Counted from the first letter of the stretch, positions 1-9,378 are shown. The stretch is DNA of 64,000 nucleotides from Elusimicrobia bacterium GWA2_51_34 (GCA_001799565.1 MGTS01000037.1:26064-90063); one strand, 5' to 3'. Translations and numbers: made by a program. The notes: generated by a model from the letters alone, not told the origin.

Positions 1-1673
1 GACGGGGAATAATAAAGCTCGGAAGTAAGCGGAGACATACGCTGTGAAAAACTGTCAAAACCATAGATAGCTTTAAACGAGTCCCGCATATCATAAGAGG
101 TCTGCGTTTTAATATAAAAATTGGAGCGCGGCATTATGAAAAGGCTTGAACTTACAGAACTGGCCTCCTCGCCTTTATCGGGGGCTTTTAAGTCCGGATT
201 CAGCCGGTTTACTTCCAGCCGGCGCTGGTATGAATACCCAAGGTCCAACGCGCCCCAAAAACGGTCATAACGCATATTCACATTGGAACCGTAGCGGCCG
301 ATAAAGTGATCATCATTAACGGCTGAAGTGGCTATAAAAACCGACTGATTGTAAAAGATGGAAGGCGAGAGTATGACATTTTTGCTGAATGGCACCGATT
401 TTGACATCGTCCAGGTTCCGGCTCCCTTGCGCTGATAGTAGGCAAGCCCCGGTTCCTTGGCGCTTTCAAAATATCCGGAGAATGAATTTAAAACCGGCAG
501 GCGGCCCAGCTTAAAAGGCACGGTGTTGAAATCAAGTCTGGGCGCCGACTCACGATCTTTATGGAAGCTTTTCAAATCCGGGCTCTGCGCGTAATGTTCT
601 GAAATGCTTAGACGCGTAGTGGTGTAATTGGACTGGCGGGTAAAGGCGATACTCGCCTGTTCGTCGGGGCTTATGGCAAACGGGTTGTTACGAAAAAAAT
701 CGTTATTAAACTGGGGATCGGACAGCAGGCGAAAAAAAGACTGGCTGTAATAGCGGGCGGGATCGCTTTCGCTGAAGCGGTTGAAACTGTGCCAATAACC
801 GCCGTTAACGCCCCAGCGGTCGCCGCGCAGCGCCCCCGTCTCCCTTATGCGGTAAACGGACAGGTTGGAGATATTTTTCTCCGGCTTCCGGTAATCCACC
901 TCGGCGCCGGTGCCGAAGCCCTTTTTCTCAAAATAATCCAGAAAAAGCTTGCCGCGCACATTCGGGGTGAATTTGTAAACAAAATTAGACTTAATATAAA
1001 AACCGTTGCGGCCGTCGTAGCCGGGATGGAAACTGCTAGTGACCGGCGTGCCCTCGCCAAGAGGCCGGTAAAGCACCGGGAAATAAAGGAGCGGAATCGG
1101 TCCCAAAAAAAACACGTTGTTAAAAGCCAGAAAATACCTGTTAGGCGCCATATAAAGGCGGCTGGCTCTTATGCGGTAGTGAGCCGGTTCCTCATCGCAG
1201 CTGGTAAGGCTGGCTTTCTTATAAAGGTAGCGACGGTTATTGAATTCTATGCGTCTGCCGCGGAAAATAAAATTTTTATACGCCTGGCGGCCGTCGGTAA
1301 TAAAACCGGAATCGCTTCCGTAATCGAACATCCCGCTTTTGCCGTAAATGGTGGAGGAGTCGTCGTCAATTACAAAATCCCCTGGGAAAACAGCCGTGCG
1401 GCTTGCCATGTTAACGCTTATCTCCATGGCGCGTATTACTTTAAGCAGCTTGCCGGCGGATGAAAATTCTTTAAGGTGAGCGTTGCCCTTAAGGTTTATT
1501 ATCCTGGTGTATTCGTTAAACTGTCCATCATCAGCCGAGAAATTCATGTGATGCGCGCCGGTAGAGGAAGGCAGGTCATAAGCACGCGCCGGAGCGGAAA
1601 AACAGGACAGCAGCAGAAAATGAAAAATGAAAAATGAAAAATGAAAAACAGGGCTGGCGGATCTGCGCGTCAT
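1..1673 (-). CDS. lptD: LptD/OstA-like LPS-assembly outer-membrane protein, 3' end beyond the window
   Basis: An open frame reads from the ATG at 1673 leftwards for about 557 codons without a stop and leaves the window. The product starts with a hydrophobic signal peptide (FHFSFFIFHFLLL, then SAPARA). An OstA-like jellyroll follows at about residues 35-130, then the typical LptD stretch around residues 155-205 (LTSCDEE, RIRASRLYMAPN, FFLGPIPLLYFPVLYRPLG), then aromatic-rich alternating strands of a beta barrel. LptD forms the outer-membrane translocon that inserts lipopolysaccharide with LptE. It follows the ROK kinase on the same strand. Oddly, the signal-peptide core is encoded by exact heptad repeats (1621-1648). 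The family call is firm; strict LptD rather than an LptD-like paralog is inferred. Confidence 0.85.
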   Translation of the reverse strand, partial: MTRRSASPVFHFSFFIFHFLLLSCFSAPARAYDLPSSTGAHHMNFSADDGQFNEYTRIINLKGNAHLKEFSSAGKLLKVIRAMEISVNMASRTAVFPGDFVIDDDSSTIYGKSGMFDYGSDSGFITDGRQAYKNFIFRGRRIEFNNRRYLYKKASLTSCDEEPAHYRIRASRLYMAPNRYFLAFNNVFFLGPIPLLYFPVLYRPLGEGTPVTSSFHPGYDGRNGFYIKSNFVYKFTPNVRGKLFLDYFEKKGFGTGAEVDYRKPEKNISNLSVYRIRETGALRGDRWGVNGGYWHSFNRFSESDPARYYSQSFFRLLSDPQFNNDFFRNNPFAISPDEQASIAFTRQSNYTTTRLSISEHYAQSPDLKSFHKDRESAPRLDFNTVPFKLGRLPVLNSFSGYFESAKEPGLAYYQRKGAGTWTMSKSVPFSKNVILSPSIFYNQSVFIATSAVNDDHFIGRYGSNVNMRYDRFWGALDLGYSYQRRLEVNRLNPDLKAPDKGEEASSVSSSLFIMPRSNFYIKTQTSYDMRDSFKAIYGFDSFSQRMSPLTSELYYSP

Positions 1674-1722
1674 GCGTTTCACATTTTGCATTTTACACTT
1701 TACATTTTGCACTTTGCATTTA
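1621..1722. repeat. Heptad array H1 (TGAAAAA / CATTTTG words)
   Basis: Four exact TGAAAAA heptads (1621-1648) face six CATTTTG/CACTTTA-type heptads (1682-1722), giving an imperfect inverted array. The left arm lies inside the lptD signal-peptide codons; the right arm reaches the 3' end of the kinase gene. Confidence 0.85.
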
Positions 1723-2664
1723 CTGCCGTGCTTTCTCAAGCCCGAACAGGGCCGCGCCGTAAACCCCAAGGTCGGCGTTTTTGGCGATCTTTATTTTCAC
1801 CATTTTAAAGGGCGTCTTTATCTGCTGGGCGCTGAAGACCGCTTTAAGCGCCGGCATGAAATGCCCGGCCGCCTTTGAAACCCCGCCCGTAAGCACCACA
1901 CAATCGGGGTTAAGCAGGAGCAGCATATCTGCGAGTCCCCTGCCTAACGCGCCCCCCATTTCCGACCAGATAGCCGCCGCGGTTTTATGGCCCGCGTCGG
2001 CCGCCCTTCTAAGACATATAGTATTTAATTTTTCGCGGCCGGGAACGCCATATTTTTTAACAAATCTCCCGGCGTCCGGAATGCGGGCCGCGGCTTCCCG
2101 CATTATGGCGTAACTGCCGCAATAGGCCTCAAGGCAGCCGCGGCCGCCGCAATTACATTTGCGCCCGCCGGGAACTATTTTCATATGCCCGGCTTCGCCG
2201 GCAGAACCGGTGGCGCCGTGGTAAAGTCTGCCGCCAACTATAAGCCCCGACCCTATGCCAGTGCCAAGCGTTATAGCCAGAACATTACCCTGAGCACGGT
2301 CCAATTCCAGAACATATGCCCCCCAAGCCGCCATATTGGCGTCATTTTCCACAAAACAGGCGAGCCCGGTCATTTTTTTTATAGGAGCGGCAACTTCCAT
2401 ACGGCTCCAGCCTAAATTGGGAGAAAAGCGTAACAGGCCTTTTTCCGGGTCAACATCGCCGGCTATGCCGACACCCACCGAAAAAAGTTTTTTGCCATAT
2501 ACGCCTTTGAATGCCTTTAACACGCCGCATAAACGGCGCATGAAAGCGGAGGGGCCCGATCCCGGTAGAGTATGGAACCTCTCTTCCCTTAAAAGCCCGC
2601 CGGATTTATCCAAAACCGCAAGTTTGGTGTTGGTACCGCCGATATCTATTCCTATGCCAAGCAT
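1720..2664 (-). CDS. ROK-family sugar kinase (glucokinase-like)
   Basis: 314 aa. ATP-dependent kinase of a hexose or amino sugar in the cytoplasm. Seen: N-terminal phosphate loop GIDIGGTNTK (residues 4-13), catalytic region FVENDANMAAWG, glycine-rich ITLGTGIGSG, and the ROK signature with a zinc site (GEAGHM, then CNCGGRGCLEAYCG). The start at 2664 is chosen over the upstream 2676 because GGAGG lies 5 bases before it. The ROK family includes glucokinases, N-acetylmannosamine kinases and repressors; no DNA-binding N-terminus is present, so this is an enzyme. Exact sugar is not determined. It lies between folC and lptD. Confidence 0.88.
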   Translation of the reverse strand: MLGIGIDIGGTNTKLAVLDKSGGLLREERFHTLPGSGPSAFMRRLCGVLKAFKGVYGKKLFSVGVGIAGDVDPEKGLLRFSPNLGWSRMEVAAPIKKMTGLACFVENDANMAAWGAYVLELDRAQGNVLAITLGTGIGSGLIVGGRLYHGATGSAGEAGHMKIVPGGRKCNCGGRGCLEAYCGSYAIMREAAARIPDAGRFVKKYGVPGREKLNTICLRRAADAGHKTAAAIWSEMGGALGRGLADMLLLLNPDCVVLTGGVSKAAGHFMPALKAVFSAQQIKTPFKMVKIKIAKNADLGVYGAALFGLEKARQ

Positions 2665-2679
2665 GATATCCTCCAAGAA

Positions 2680-2784
2680 AGTCTGAGAGTCCGGGAGTCT
2701 GCGAGTCTAAGAGTCTGGGGAATGACTCCTTGACTCCTTGACTCCTTGACTCCTAGACTCCTAGACTCCTAGACTCCTAGACTT
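2680..2784. repeat. Octad array H2 (GAGTCTNN / TGACTCCT)
   Basis: Left arm: four GAGTCNNN octads (2685-2720). Right arm: four TGACTCCT followed by four AGACTCCT-type octads (2724-2784). Arms are complementary. The right arm encodes the last residues of FolC (SRSLGV). Confidence 0.88.
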
Positions 2785-4056
2785 ATCCCCTAGTATTTCC
2801 AGCGCCGCGCCGGCAAGGTAAAAAGAACCCAGCACAGCCGCTGTCCGGGCTTTTGACGCCGACAACAGGGCCGCTTCTATATTTTCCTGGACCTCAATTG
2901 AAGCGTCAGGCCTTAAACCGGAAAAAATATCAGCCAATACGCAGGGGTCAACCGCGCGCGGAGAGCATGGCCTTGTAAAAATCACTTTTGACCCCGCCAG
3001 CGGAGAAAGAATTTTAAGTATGCTCCCGTAATCTTTGTCCTCAAGCGCGCCGATTACGAAAGCGGCCTTGAGTCCGGCAAAAGGCGAAGCCGCCCAGGTG
3101 CGCGCGAAAGCCTGCGCGGCCCCAGGGTTATGCGCCCCGTCAAGCACAAATACCGCCCGCCCAAAGGCAGGCCCGCTTGTAAGCGTCTGAAACCGGCCGG
3201 CGAGCCGCACTTTTTCAAAACCGGAGGCCGTGTGCGTTTTATTAACGGGCCAGCCCATACCGTTAAGTATTTCCAGGCCCTCATAAACCAGCGTGGCGTT
3301 TGAATTCTGCGGCGAACCCATAATACCGAAGGGATAAAGCTCCCCTGTTTTTTTACGAGTGAGCGTAATGGAATCGTTTTCCCAATTATAAGACTTTATT
3401 TCAAATTCCGGGGCAAAAAAATGCAGGGGCGAGTTTTTAAGCTCAGCCTCTTTCAGTATCGGAGCCATAGCCTCGGCGCGAAGGACCGGCGCGATGCATG
3501 AAACACCCTGCTTTATAATGCCCGCTTTCTGGAAAGCTACCGAGGATAAAGTATCGCCCAGATATTTTTTATGGTCGTAGTCCACCGAAGTTATAACGCA
3601 CAGCTCCGGTTTTTTTATGACATTGGTGGCGTCAAAACGCCCGCCTATGCCCGCTTCTACAACGGCAATATCAATTTTACTCCTTTCAAAATGAAGGAAC
3701 GCCATGCAGGTCAGAAGCTCAAAAAAACCAAGCTCAGGTCCGGCCGCGTATACCTTCTCAAAAGCGGCGGCGAAACCGGCGCGGCTTATTTCCGCGCCGC
3801 ACACCTGTATCCTCTCTGTCAGCCGGATAAGGTGCGGAGAAATAAATAAGCCCGTTTTTAGCCCGGCCGAGCGGATGGCGACTTCAAAAACAGCGCACAC
3901 CGAACCCTTGCCGTTGGTGCCGGTAACATGAATGGTCTTTATTTTGTCCTGCGGGTTGCCAAGCCTCTCAAGGCAGGCCAGAACGCCCCCAAGGTCGTCT
4001 TTTTTAACAACGCTGGGCCTTTCCAATAAAATTTTTTCAGCTTCCTCAAAAGTCAT
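2761..4056 (-). CDS. folC: Bifunctional folylpolyglutamate / dihydrofolate synthase
   Basis: About 431 aa. Adds glutamate to folates, and possibly to dihydropteroate, in an ATP-dependent Mur-ligase-like reaction. Seen: P-loop HVTGTNGKGSVCAVFE near residue 50, VVEAGIGGRFDATNV around 135, and the Mur-ligase C-terminal domain with FVLDGAHNPGAAQ. The ATG at 4056 is taken; a TTG five codons upstream (4071) is possible. The C-terminus (SRSLGV) is encoded by the octad array H2, so the natural stop was probably moved when the array grew. Confidence 0.9.
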   Translation of the reverse strand: MTFEEAEKILLERPSVVKKDDLGGVLACLERLGNPQDKIKTIHVTGTNGKGSVCAVFEVAIRSAGLKTGLFISPHLIRLTERIQVCGAEISRAGFAAAFEKVYAAGPELGFFELLTCMAFLHFERSKIDIAVVEAGIGGRFDATNVIKKPELCVITSVDYDHKKYLGDTLSSVAFQKAGIIKQGVSCIAPVLRAEAMAPILKEAELKNSPLHFFAPEFEIKSYNWENDSITLTRKKTGELYPFGIMGSPQNSNATLVYEGLEILNGMGWPVNKTHTASGFEKVRLAGRFQTLTSGPAFGRAVFVLDGAHNPGAAQAFARTWAASPFAGLKAAFVIGALEDKDYGSILKILSPLAGSKVIFTRPCSPRAVDPCVLADIFSGLRPDASIEVQENIEAALLSASKARTAAVLGSFYLAGAALEILGDKSRSLGV

Positions 4057-4077
4057 TCTTTTGCTCTGCAATTTATT

Positions 4078-4190
4078 GCCATAAGCTTTTTAAGGAGTTC
4101 CTTATAAACCTATAGCCTATGGCTTAACGCTTATGGCAATAGCCGTATCGAAAATATGGCGGGAGCGGCGCCCTTACGGCTTATGGCAAG
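4078..4190. repeat. Array H3 (GCCATAAGC / GCTTATGGC) with loop AAGGAGTTCCTTAT
   Basis: Inverted words GCCATAAG and CTTATGGC around the loop at 4092-4105. The first 75-80 bases are almost identical to H10 at about 20547-20625, including the flank GGCAATAGCCGTATCGAAAA. It fills the murA-folC gap. Confidence 0.85.
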
Positions 4191-4192
4191 TT

Positions 4193-5449
4193 TTAATTTT
4201 TTACCCTCTCTATATCCGCTCCAAGGCGCCTCAGTTTATCTTCAAATTTCTCATAACCACGGTCTATGTGATAAATCCGCCGCACCAGCGTCTTACCGCC
4301 GGCCACAAGAGCCGCTATCACTAGCGCCGCGCCCGCGCGCAGATCCGAAGCCATTACCGGTGCGCCTAAAAGAGTTTCAACACCCTGTATACGCGCCTTT
4401 TTGCCCGCCACGGAAATGTCCGCTCCCAAGCGGCCAAGCTCCGCCGCGTGCATGAACCTGTTTTCAAAAATACGCTCATTTACGGAACATAAACCCCTGG
4501 CCCTGGACATAAAAGCCATCCAGGGGGCCTGCAGATCGGTTGGAAACCCCGGGTACGGCCTGGTTATAATACTGACCGGTCTGGGCCTTGAGCCTGAAGA
4601 ATTTATTCCTATGGCGTCCTTAAACACCGACACTTCAACGCCTGCCAGACGTAAATGCCTGGTAAGCGCGTCCACGGTTTTCGGGATAACTCCGGACAAG
4701 CGCACTCTGCCGCCCGCCGCGGCGCAGGCAAGCATAAAAGTTCCGGTTTCAATGCGGTCGGCCATCACAGAGTGCTTAAAACCTTTAAGGCGCGCAGTGC
4801 CGGCCACCTCAATAGTGGCTGTGCCTTCTCCCTTTATACGCGCTCCCATTTTTTTAAGCACGGCGGCAAGGTCGGCTATTTCCGGCTCTCTGGCGCAGTT
4901 TTCAAGCACGGTCCGGCCTTCTATGAGAGCGGCGCACATCATAAGGTTTTCTGTGGCGCCTACGCTGGGAAAACGGAATTTAACGCGCGCCGCTTTAAGT
5001 TTTTTGGCGGTAAGCACCACATTTCCCTTCTCCCGTGATATTTCAGCTCCCAGTTTTTTAAACGCCTGCAGGTGTATGTCTATGGGCCGCAGCCCTATTG
5101 AGCAGCCGCCCGGAAGAGAAAATACGGTTTTTTTGAACCGCGCGAGCAGAGGCCCCGCCACCAGCATGGAAGCGCGCATTTTTCTTACCAGGTCGTAGGG
5201 CGCGTGAAGCTTCAGCGGTCCCCGCTCCTCGGCCACGAAATCGCCATAACCGAAAAAGCAGTTTTTTCCGAGGTAATTCAGCAGTTCAAAAGTGGAACGA
5301 ATATCCCTGAGCTCAGGCACATTTGTTATTTCACAACGTTCTCCGGTAAGCAGAGTTGCCGCGAGTATCGGCAGCACCGCGTTTTTTGAGCCGCTTATTT
5401 TTATTTCGCCGTTAAGCTGTTTCCCGCCGCGAATTATAAAATTATCCAT
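4193..5449 (-). CDS. murA: UDP-N-acetylglucosamine 1-carboxyvinyltransferase
   Basis: 418 aa, normal family length. Transfers enolpyruvate from PEP to UDP-GlcNAc, the first committed step of peptidoglycan synthesis. Seen: N-terminal SGSKNAVLPILAATLL, the loop LPGGCSIGLRP containing the catalytic Cys (fosfomycin target), and the two-domain EPSP-synthase-like repeats. It follows prmC, with heptad array H4 between the two genes. Confidence 0.95.
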   Translation of the reverse strand: MDNFIIRGGKQLNGEIKISGSKNAVLPILAATLLTGERCEITNVPELRDIRSTFELLNYLGKNCFFGYGDFVAEERGPLKLHAPYDLVRKMRASMLVAGPLLARFKKTVFSLPGGCSIGLRPIDIHLQAFKKLGAEISREKGNVVLTAKKLKAARVKFRFPSVGATENLMMCAALIEGRTVLENCAREPEIADLAAVLKKMGARIKGEGTATIEVAGTARLKGFKHSVMADRIETGTFMLACAAAGGRVRLSGVIPKTVDALTRHLRLAGVEVSVFKDAIGINSSGSRPRPVSIITRPYPGFPTDLQAPWMAFMSRARGLCSVNERIFENRFMHAAELGRLGADISVAGKKARIQGVETLLGAPVMASDLRAGAALVIAALVAGGKTLVRRIYHIDRGYEKFEDKLRRLGADIERVKN

Positions 5450-5467
5450 AGTTTTTTTCCATTTATT

Positions 5468-5588
5468 ATTAGGAAGTATATAGTAGACAGTATGTAGTAT
5501 GTAGGGGGTACAGAGTAAAAACGACTAGCAGGCTCACCGCATTAACTCTGCCCCTACCTACTGCATACTACCTACTATCTACTATCCT
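5468..5588. repeat. Heptad array H4 (TAGTATG / CTACCTA)
   Basis: Left arm with TAGTAGA, CAGTATG, TAGTATG words (5480-5508); right arm with CTACCTA, CTGCATA, CTATCTA words (5551-5588). Lies between prmC and murA. Confidence 0.85.
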
Positions 5589-5592
5589 CACC

Positions 5593-6480
5593 CTATCCCC
5601 ATGTCCTCCCGTAAATAAAACGCTGTTTGCCGCTGAAATCTTTCAGGGCCCGGCTCCCGCTCCAAAACCGGCCATAAAAAAGGCCGGCCAGATCTTTCCA
5701 CTGCCCGGCGCCGGTTTCAATAAAAAGCTCTCCGCCCTTCTCAAGCGAGCGCGGAGCTTCTTTTATCAGCCGCCGTATAATTTTAAGTCCGTCGCCCCCC
5801 CCGTCAAGAGCGAGCCGCGGCTCAAAGCGCACCTCCACCTGCAGGCCGGCCAGCGCCGCCGTGGGAATATAGGGCGGATTTGCCGCTATAATATGGTACT
5901 TACCCGGCACGGCGCCAAGGCTGTCCGCTTTTAAAAAATTAACCCTGCCGGAAAGGCCCAGAAGCGCGGCGTTTTCACGCGCGCGTTTAAGCGCCCGCGC
6001 TGAAATATCCACCGCCGTAATTTTAAGCTCCGGAAAACGCGCAGCTAACGCCAGCGCGATGGCGCCTGAGCCGGTGCCGAAATCAAGCAGAGACACAGCC
6101 TTTCCCCTCTGGTTCCGGCGTTTTTTAAGGCTTGAGCAAACCAACTCCACCAGTTCCTCGGTTTCGGGCCGCGGCACCAGCACGCCCTTGTCCACCTTAA
6201 GCCTCAAACCGCAGAAATTCTGTTCGCCGATTATATAGGCGAGCGGCAGGCCGCGCACTTTCAAATCCAGGTTTTTTTTAAAAATCTGTCGCGCCGCGGA
6301 CGGAATTTCCATGCCGCGCCGCGCCAGAAGATCCAGGCGCCCTATGCCCAGGGCGGAAGCCAAAAGCCACTGGGCGTTAAGAGCCGCTTCCTCTATGCCG
6401 TTTTCCTCAAGACGAGCGGCAGCCTCTTCAAGCAGGCCGCGGCCTGTCCGGGTGGCGGGGTCAGTCTTCGCTTTGGTCAT
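5593..6480 (-). CDS. prmC: Peptide chain release factor N5-glutamine methyltransferase
   Basis: 295 aa. Methylates the Gln of the GGQ motif of release factors, using SAM. Seen: SAM-binding [15 protein letters not shown], catalytic NPPYIP, and the N-terminal helical domain typical of PrmC/HemK. Its start overlaps the end of prfA by 20 bp, the classic prfA-prmC coupling, so enzyme and substrate are co-translated. Confidence 0.95.
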   Translation of the reverse strand: MTKAKTDPATRTGRGLLEEAAARLEENGIEEAALNAQWLLASALGIGRLDLLARRGMEIPSAARQIFKKNLDLKVRGLPLAYIIGEQNFCGLRLKVDKGVLVPRPETEELVELVCSSLKKRRNQRGKAVSLLDFGTGSGAIALALAARFPELKITAVDISARALKRARENAALLGLSGRVNFLKADSLGAVPGKYHIIAANPPYIPTAALAGLQVEVRFEPRLALDGGGDGLKIIRRLIKEAPRSLEKGGELFIETGAGQWKDLAGLFYGRFWSGSRALKDFSGKQRFIYGRTWG

Positions 6481-7534
6481 CGCCGGGTTTCCTAAAACTA
6501 TCCGCTTTCAGCCTTATTTCCTCAAGCATTTCCCTGATATTTCCGTCTAAAAGCTCGTCAAGGTTATACAAAGATAACTGCGCGCGGTGGTCGGTCACGC
6601 GGCTTTGGGAAAAATTATAGGTGCGTATTTTTTCAGAGCGATCACCCGTGCCCACCTGCTTTTTGCGCTCTCCCGCCTGAGACTCGGCCTGGGACTCTTC
6701 TGAAAAGCGCGCCAGCTTGGCTAACATAAGCTGCATGGCCTTCTCGCGGTTCTGGCCCTGCGACCGTTCCTGCTGGCACTGGGTAACCGTGCCGGTGGGC
6801 AGATGGGTCAGGCGCACGGCCGTTTCAACCTTATTCACATTCTGGCCGCCGGCCCCGCCGGAGCGGTAGGTATCCATTTTTAAATCTTTCGGGTCTATTT
6901 TTATTTCCACCGCGTCTATTTCAGGCATCAAAGCCACGGTAACGGTTGAGGTGTGCACCCGGCCCGAAGCCTCGGTCCGGGGAACCCTCTGCACGCGATG
7001 CACGCCGCCCTCATACTTAAGCCAGGAGTATACTTCCTGTCCCGAAACATAGAGGACCGCGTTTTTTATGCCTTTAAGGCCGGTGTAGTTTAAGTCTCTT
7101 ATTTCCACCTTCCAGCCCATGAGTTGGGCGAATTTAGTGTACATCCGCAGCATGTCCGCGGCGAAAAGCGCGGATTCGTCTCCGCCCACTCCCGCCCTAA
7201 TTTCAAGAAAAACATTTTTCGCGTCCGAAGGATCGGGGGGAAGTATAAGTAATTTAAGCTTCTTATCAAGCCCGGCCGCGCGGTTTTTAAGCTTTTCATA
7301 TTCCGCCGCAGCCATGGCCGCCAGTTCGGGGTCCTGGTCCGACATCATTTTTCGCGCGCCTTCGGCGTCTCCGCGCGCTTTTTCAAGTTCAGCCGAAGTT
7401 TCAAGCACGTTTTTTAAATAAGAATGCCGCCTGGACAGCGCCTCAATATCTTTCGGCACAAGCCCCCCCGAGGCCAGCCTGTCCTCAACCTGAGAAAATT
7501 CCTCTTTTATTTTTTTAAGCTCTTCATCATTCAT
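6461..7534 (-). CDS. prfA: Peptide chain release factor 1
   Basis: 357 aa, full length. Recognises UAA/UAG stop codons and triggers peptide release. Seen: [17 protein letters not shown] with the universal GGQ, N-terminal helical domain, [16 protein letters not shown] segment ([15 protein letters not shown]). The Shine-Dalgarno before 7534 is weak. A terminator separates it from the upstream rpmE, so it probably has its own promoter in 7535-7620. Confidence 0.96.
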   Translation of the reverse strand: MNDEELKKIKEEFSQVEDRLASGGLVPKDIEALSRRHSYLKNVLETSAELEKARGDAEGARKMMSDQDPELAAMAAAEYEKLKNRAAGLDKKLKLLILPPDPSDAKNVFLEIRAGVGGDESALFAADMLRMYTKFAQLMGWKVEIRDLNYTGLKGIKNAVLYVSGQEVYSWLKYEGGVHRVQRVPRTEASGRVHTSTVTVALMPEIDAVEIKIDPKDLKMDTYRSGGAGGQNVNKVETAVRLTHLPTGTVTQCQQERSQGQNREKAMQLMLAKLARFSEESQAESQAGERKKQVGTGDRSEKIRTYNFSQSRVTDHRAQLSLYNLDELLDGNIREMLEEIRLKADSFRKPGDDQSED

Positions 7535-7617
7535 AAGGAAGAGATTCCAGCGATAAAGAAAAACGATTACAGTGATATAACACAGAAGTTAAAATAAAAC
7601 AATCAAACTATTTCAGC

Positions 7618-7688
7618 AGAAGGGTCTGCTTTTTAGCGGACCCTAAATAAAAGGCAGGCGCTTCAAGATATGAAAACGCCTGCCTTAA
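7618..7688 (-). terminator. rpmE terminator plus second hairpin
   Basis: On the minus strand AAGGCAGGCG and CGCCTGCCTT form a 10-bp stem (7652-7688) followed by TTATTT, directly after the rpmE stop. A second hairpin, GGGTCCGC / GCAGACCC, follows at 7620-7646. Confidence 0.8.
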
Positions 7689-7700
7689 ATGTGGAAGCAG

Positions 7701-8060
7701 CTACTTTGTTTCCGGTTTTTTCTCCACAGCGGGAGCCTTTTCAGTTTTGGCAAAGGTCTTCTTGGGTGTGGAGGAAAGGACTCTTTGCGTCTTGGCGCCG
7801 TGCTTGGGCGCCACGGAGGATTTCACGACCTTTTTGGGCTTGCGCACTACCATTTTTCCGCCAGTGGACGCGAATTTTTTCTTAAATTTCTCCACGCGGC
7901 CTGCAGTGTCAAGCAGTTTCTGTTTGCCGGTATAAAAAGGATGGCAGGCGGAGCAGATTTCAACCTTGATGGACGGTTTAATGGAGCGGGTTTTAAAAGT
8001 GTTGCCGCATACGCAAACTACTTCGCAAAGATTATAGTTAGGATGGATACCGATTTTCAT
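7701..8060 (-). CDS. rpmE: 50S ribosomal protein L31 with basic C-terminal extension
   Basis: 119 aa, against about 70 for typical L31. The first 75 residues are L31 (MKIGIHPNY, then CVCG and [13 protein letters not shown], giving a CxC...CxxC zinc site, so the zinc-bound form). The remaining ~45 residues are Lys/Pro/Thr-rich and probably unstructured. AAGGA lies 9 bases upstream. It heads the rpmE-prfA-prmC cluster but has its own terminator. Confidence 0.93.
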   Translation of the reverse strand: MKIGIHPNYNLCEVVCVCGNTFKTRSIKPSIKVEICSACHPFYTGKQKLLDTAGRVEKFKKKFASTGGKMVVRKPKKVVKSSVAPKHGAKTQRVLSSTPKKTFAKTEKAPAVEKKPETK

Positions 8061-8099
8061 AAGTTATTTTCCTTAAAAATAAGGTCTTTCTGTCTTTAA

Positions 8100-8108
8100 A
8101 TTATATCA
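8100..8108 (-). promoter_or_regulatory. Extended -10 promoter for rpmE
   Basis: On the minus strand the site reads TGATATAAT (TGn plus consensus TATAAT), about 40 bases before the rpmE start. No good -35 is visible, which fits an extended -10 promoter. Confidence 0.55.
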
Positions 8109-8283
8109 TATTGCAAAAGTCGCCGGACGCGCGAAAGAAAATGCGGGGAGCGGGTAGATAGTCGTACTCCGCGGCTAGGCGTGGGGACAGAAACGGGAAC
8201 CGGCGCCGGACAGGCGGTTTTTAAAATTTTTTTTAAGCGTTATGTGCTGGATGTTGCCAAGTTTCAGCGCACCAGGTGCCTTT

Positions 8284-8526
8284 CTAGCGCAGATATATTT
8301 CAATAGCTTTAGCTTTTAACTTTGGATCCGCACGTTGTATAGGCGGCACACTGTTTTTAATTATATTTTCATTTTTCACCCATATATAAAAGTTATTACG
8401 CGACAAGCCATAGGTTTTGCAAAAAGCGGAAAGCGAAACGCCCCGGACTTTTTCTTTAGCCCAGGTTCCCAAATAAAGCTTGCGCTGATTAGCTTTGATT
8501 GTTTTCCTTTCTTCACTTTTTGTCAT
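8284..8526 (-). pseudogene. Transposase-like HTH protein, truncated by a stop
   Basis: 80 aa with a helix-turn-helix (GVSLSAFCKTYGLSRNNFYIWV) resembling the first ORF of IS3/IS481-type elements. It is a homolog of the protein at 13042-13401, which continues YKGTWCAETISM; here a TAG falls at the Tyr position, KGTWCAET is still readable after it, and then similarity stops. It lies 25 bp downstream of a membrane-protein gene, the same arrangement as its homolog. I read it as a decayed IS fragment; a small DNA-binding protein cannot be excluded. Confidence 0.6.
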
Positions 8527-8550
8527 ATTTTTCGACCTTTTCTGGTTGTG

Positions 8551-8934
8551 TCATCTTTTAAATACACTCCACATAATATATCCTGAAACAAATCCAATTG
8601 GCACTGCGGCCAATTGATATGTAGGCAAATATATCATTGCAAGGCCAGCGGTTGAAGAGTTTGGAATATAAAATATTTGCAGAATAACGATAATATCAAG
8701 AAGCAGGATTAAAATTCCAGATAGTGTTAATCCATAGATATAAGCGCCATTTGGTCTTTCCTTCGCACGAAGCATATAAACCTCAAACAACATTACCAAA
8801 GATAGATATGGAGCAAATCGAAGAAATAAATCAAAATATTCTCTTTGCGATAACAAAAAACACCCCCCATGAATGCTCACCCAGATAAATGCTATTAGTA
8901 GTGTCGCTCTAATTATTTTGGTCTGCTTTTGCAT
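8551..8934 (-). CDS. Four-helix membrane protein, putative immunity protein for the Rhs tip
   Basis: 127 aa with about four membrane segments (residues ~8-28, 40-55, 68-90, 100-122). No family recognised. Its ATG is 4 bp beyond the stop of the phospholipase-like tip gene, and its Shine-Dalgarno (AAAGGA) lies in the last codons of that gene, so the two are translationally coupled. A small membrane protein directly after a toxin tip is the usual position of a cognate immunity protein; that role is inferred from position only. The gene is AT-rich relative to its surroundings. Confidence 0.6.
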   Translation of the reverse strand: MQKQTKIIRATLLIAFIWVSIHGGCFLLSQREYFDLFLRFAPYLSLVMLFEVYMLRAKERPNGAYIYGLTLSGILILLLDIIVILQIFYIPNSSTAGLAMIYLPTYQLAAVPIGFVSGYIMWSVFKR

Positions 8935-8938
8935 ATCA

Positions 8939-9268
8939 CTATCCTTTTATTTGCCCTTTACACACACAGTTGGATTTTTGTGCACTTTTATATGATCTCC
9001 CCCCCCACTTAATTACTTCTTTAAAATATAACTTTGCGCGGTCTCTACATTTTTTATTATTGTGAAAGAGCACTCTACAGGAGTCCAACATATTATGTAA
9101 GAATCTTTTATCACAACTCCATTTAGATTTGTCACATTTTTCATAACAATTGTCATGTGCTTGACATGACCCTGTAAAGTCAAAAAACTCACCCCTATCC
9201 CTATCCGGAATTGCCCAATCACCTTCACTAGGGCCACAAACAAGGCCGAGTGGGTCAGTATTAGTCAT
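8939..9268 (-). CDS. Orphan Rhs/polymorphic-toxin tip with phospholipase A2 domain
   Basis: 109 aa. It begins MTNTDPLGL, the hypervariable-junction motif (PxxxxDPxGL) that ends an Rhs core; the codon before the ATG is CCT (Pro), which would complete the motif, although it lies in a repeat and may be chance. The rest is cysteine-rich, with SCQAHDNCYEKC followed by CDKRF, the catalytic His-Asp and disulfide pattern of phospholipase A2 folds (calcium-dependent lipid hydrolysis). No Rhs core lies upstream: an in-frame TAA occurs 10 codons before the ATG. It is thus a detached toxin tip followed by its probable immunity gene. Whether it is expressed or secreted is unknown. Confidence 0.7.
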   Translation of the reverse strand: MTNTDPLGLVCGPSEGDWAIPDRDRGEFFDFTGSCQAHDNCYEKCDKSKWSCDKRFLHNMLDSCRVLFHNNKKCRDRAKLYFKEVIKWGGRSYKSAQKSNCVCKGQIKG

Positions 9269-9378
9269 AGGGGACGTTGTTGAAAGATTGATTATTTATG
9301 CACCGCAAGATTTTCATGTAAGTCTTTTCCTCTCTCTATAAGTCTCGAAATTTTGGGGATAGGGGCGTTGTTGACTTG
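9267..9378. repeat. REP-like half-sites (GGGGACGTTGTTG)
   Basis: ATAGGGGACGTTGTTGA at 9267-9283 and GATAGGGGCGTTGTTGAC at about 9358-9375. They match the terminal sequence of the RAYT unit at 11.8-12.8 kb and mark the 5' edge of the toxin cassette. Confidence 0.65.

Noticed and set aside
4133..4324. Plus-strand frame starting MAIAVSK, also seen at 20603
   Set aside because: Both starts are translated array flank (H3 and H10), not a shared gene; the second merely extends the hydrolase frame upstream of its real start.
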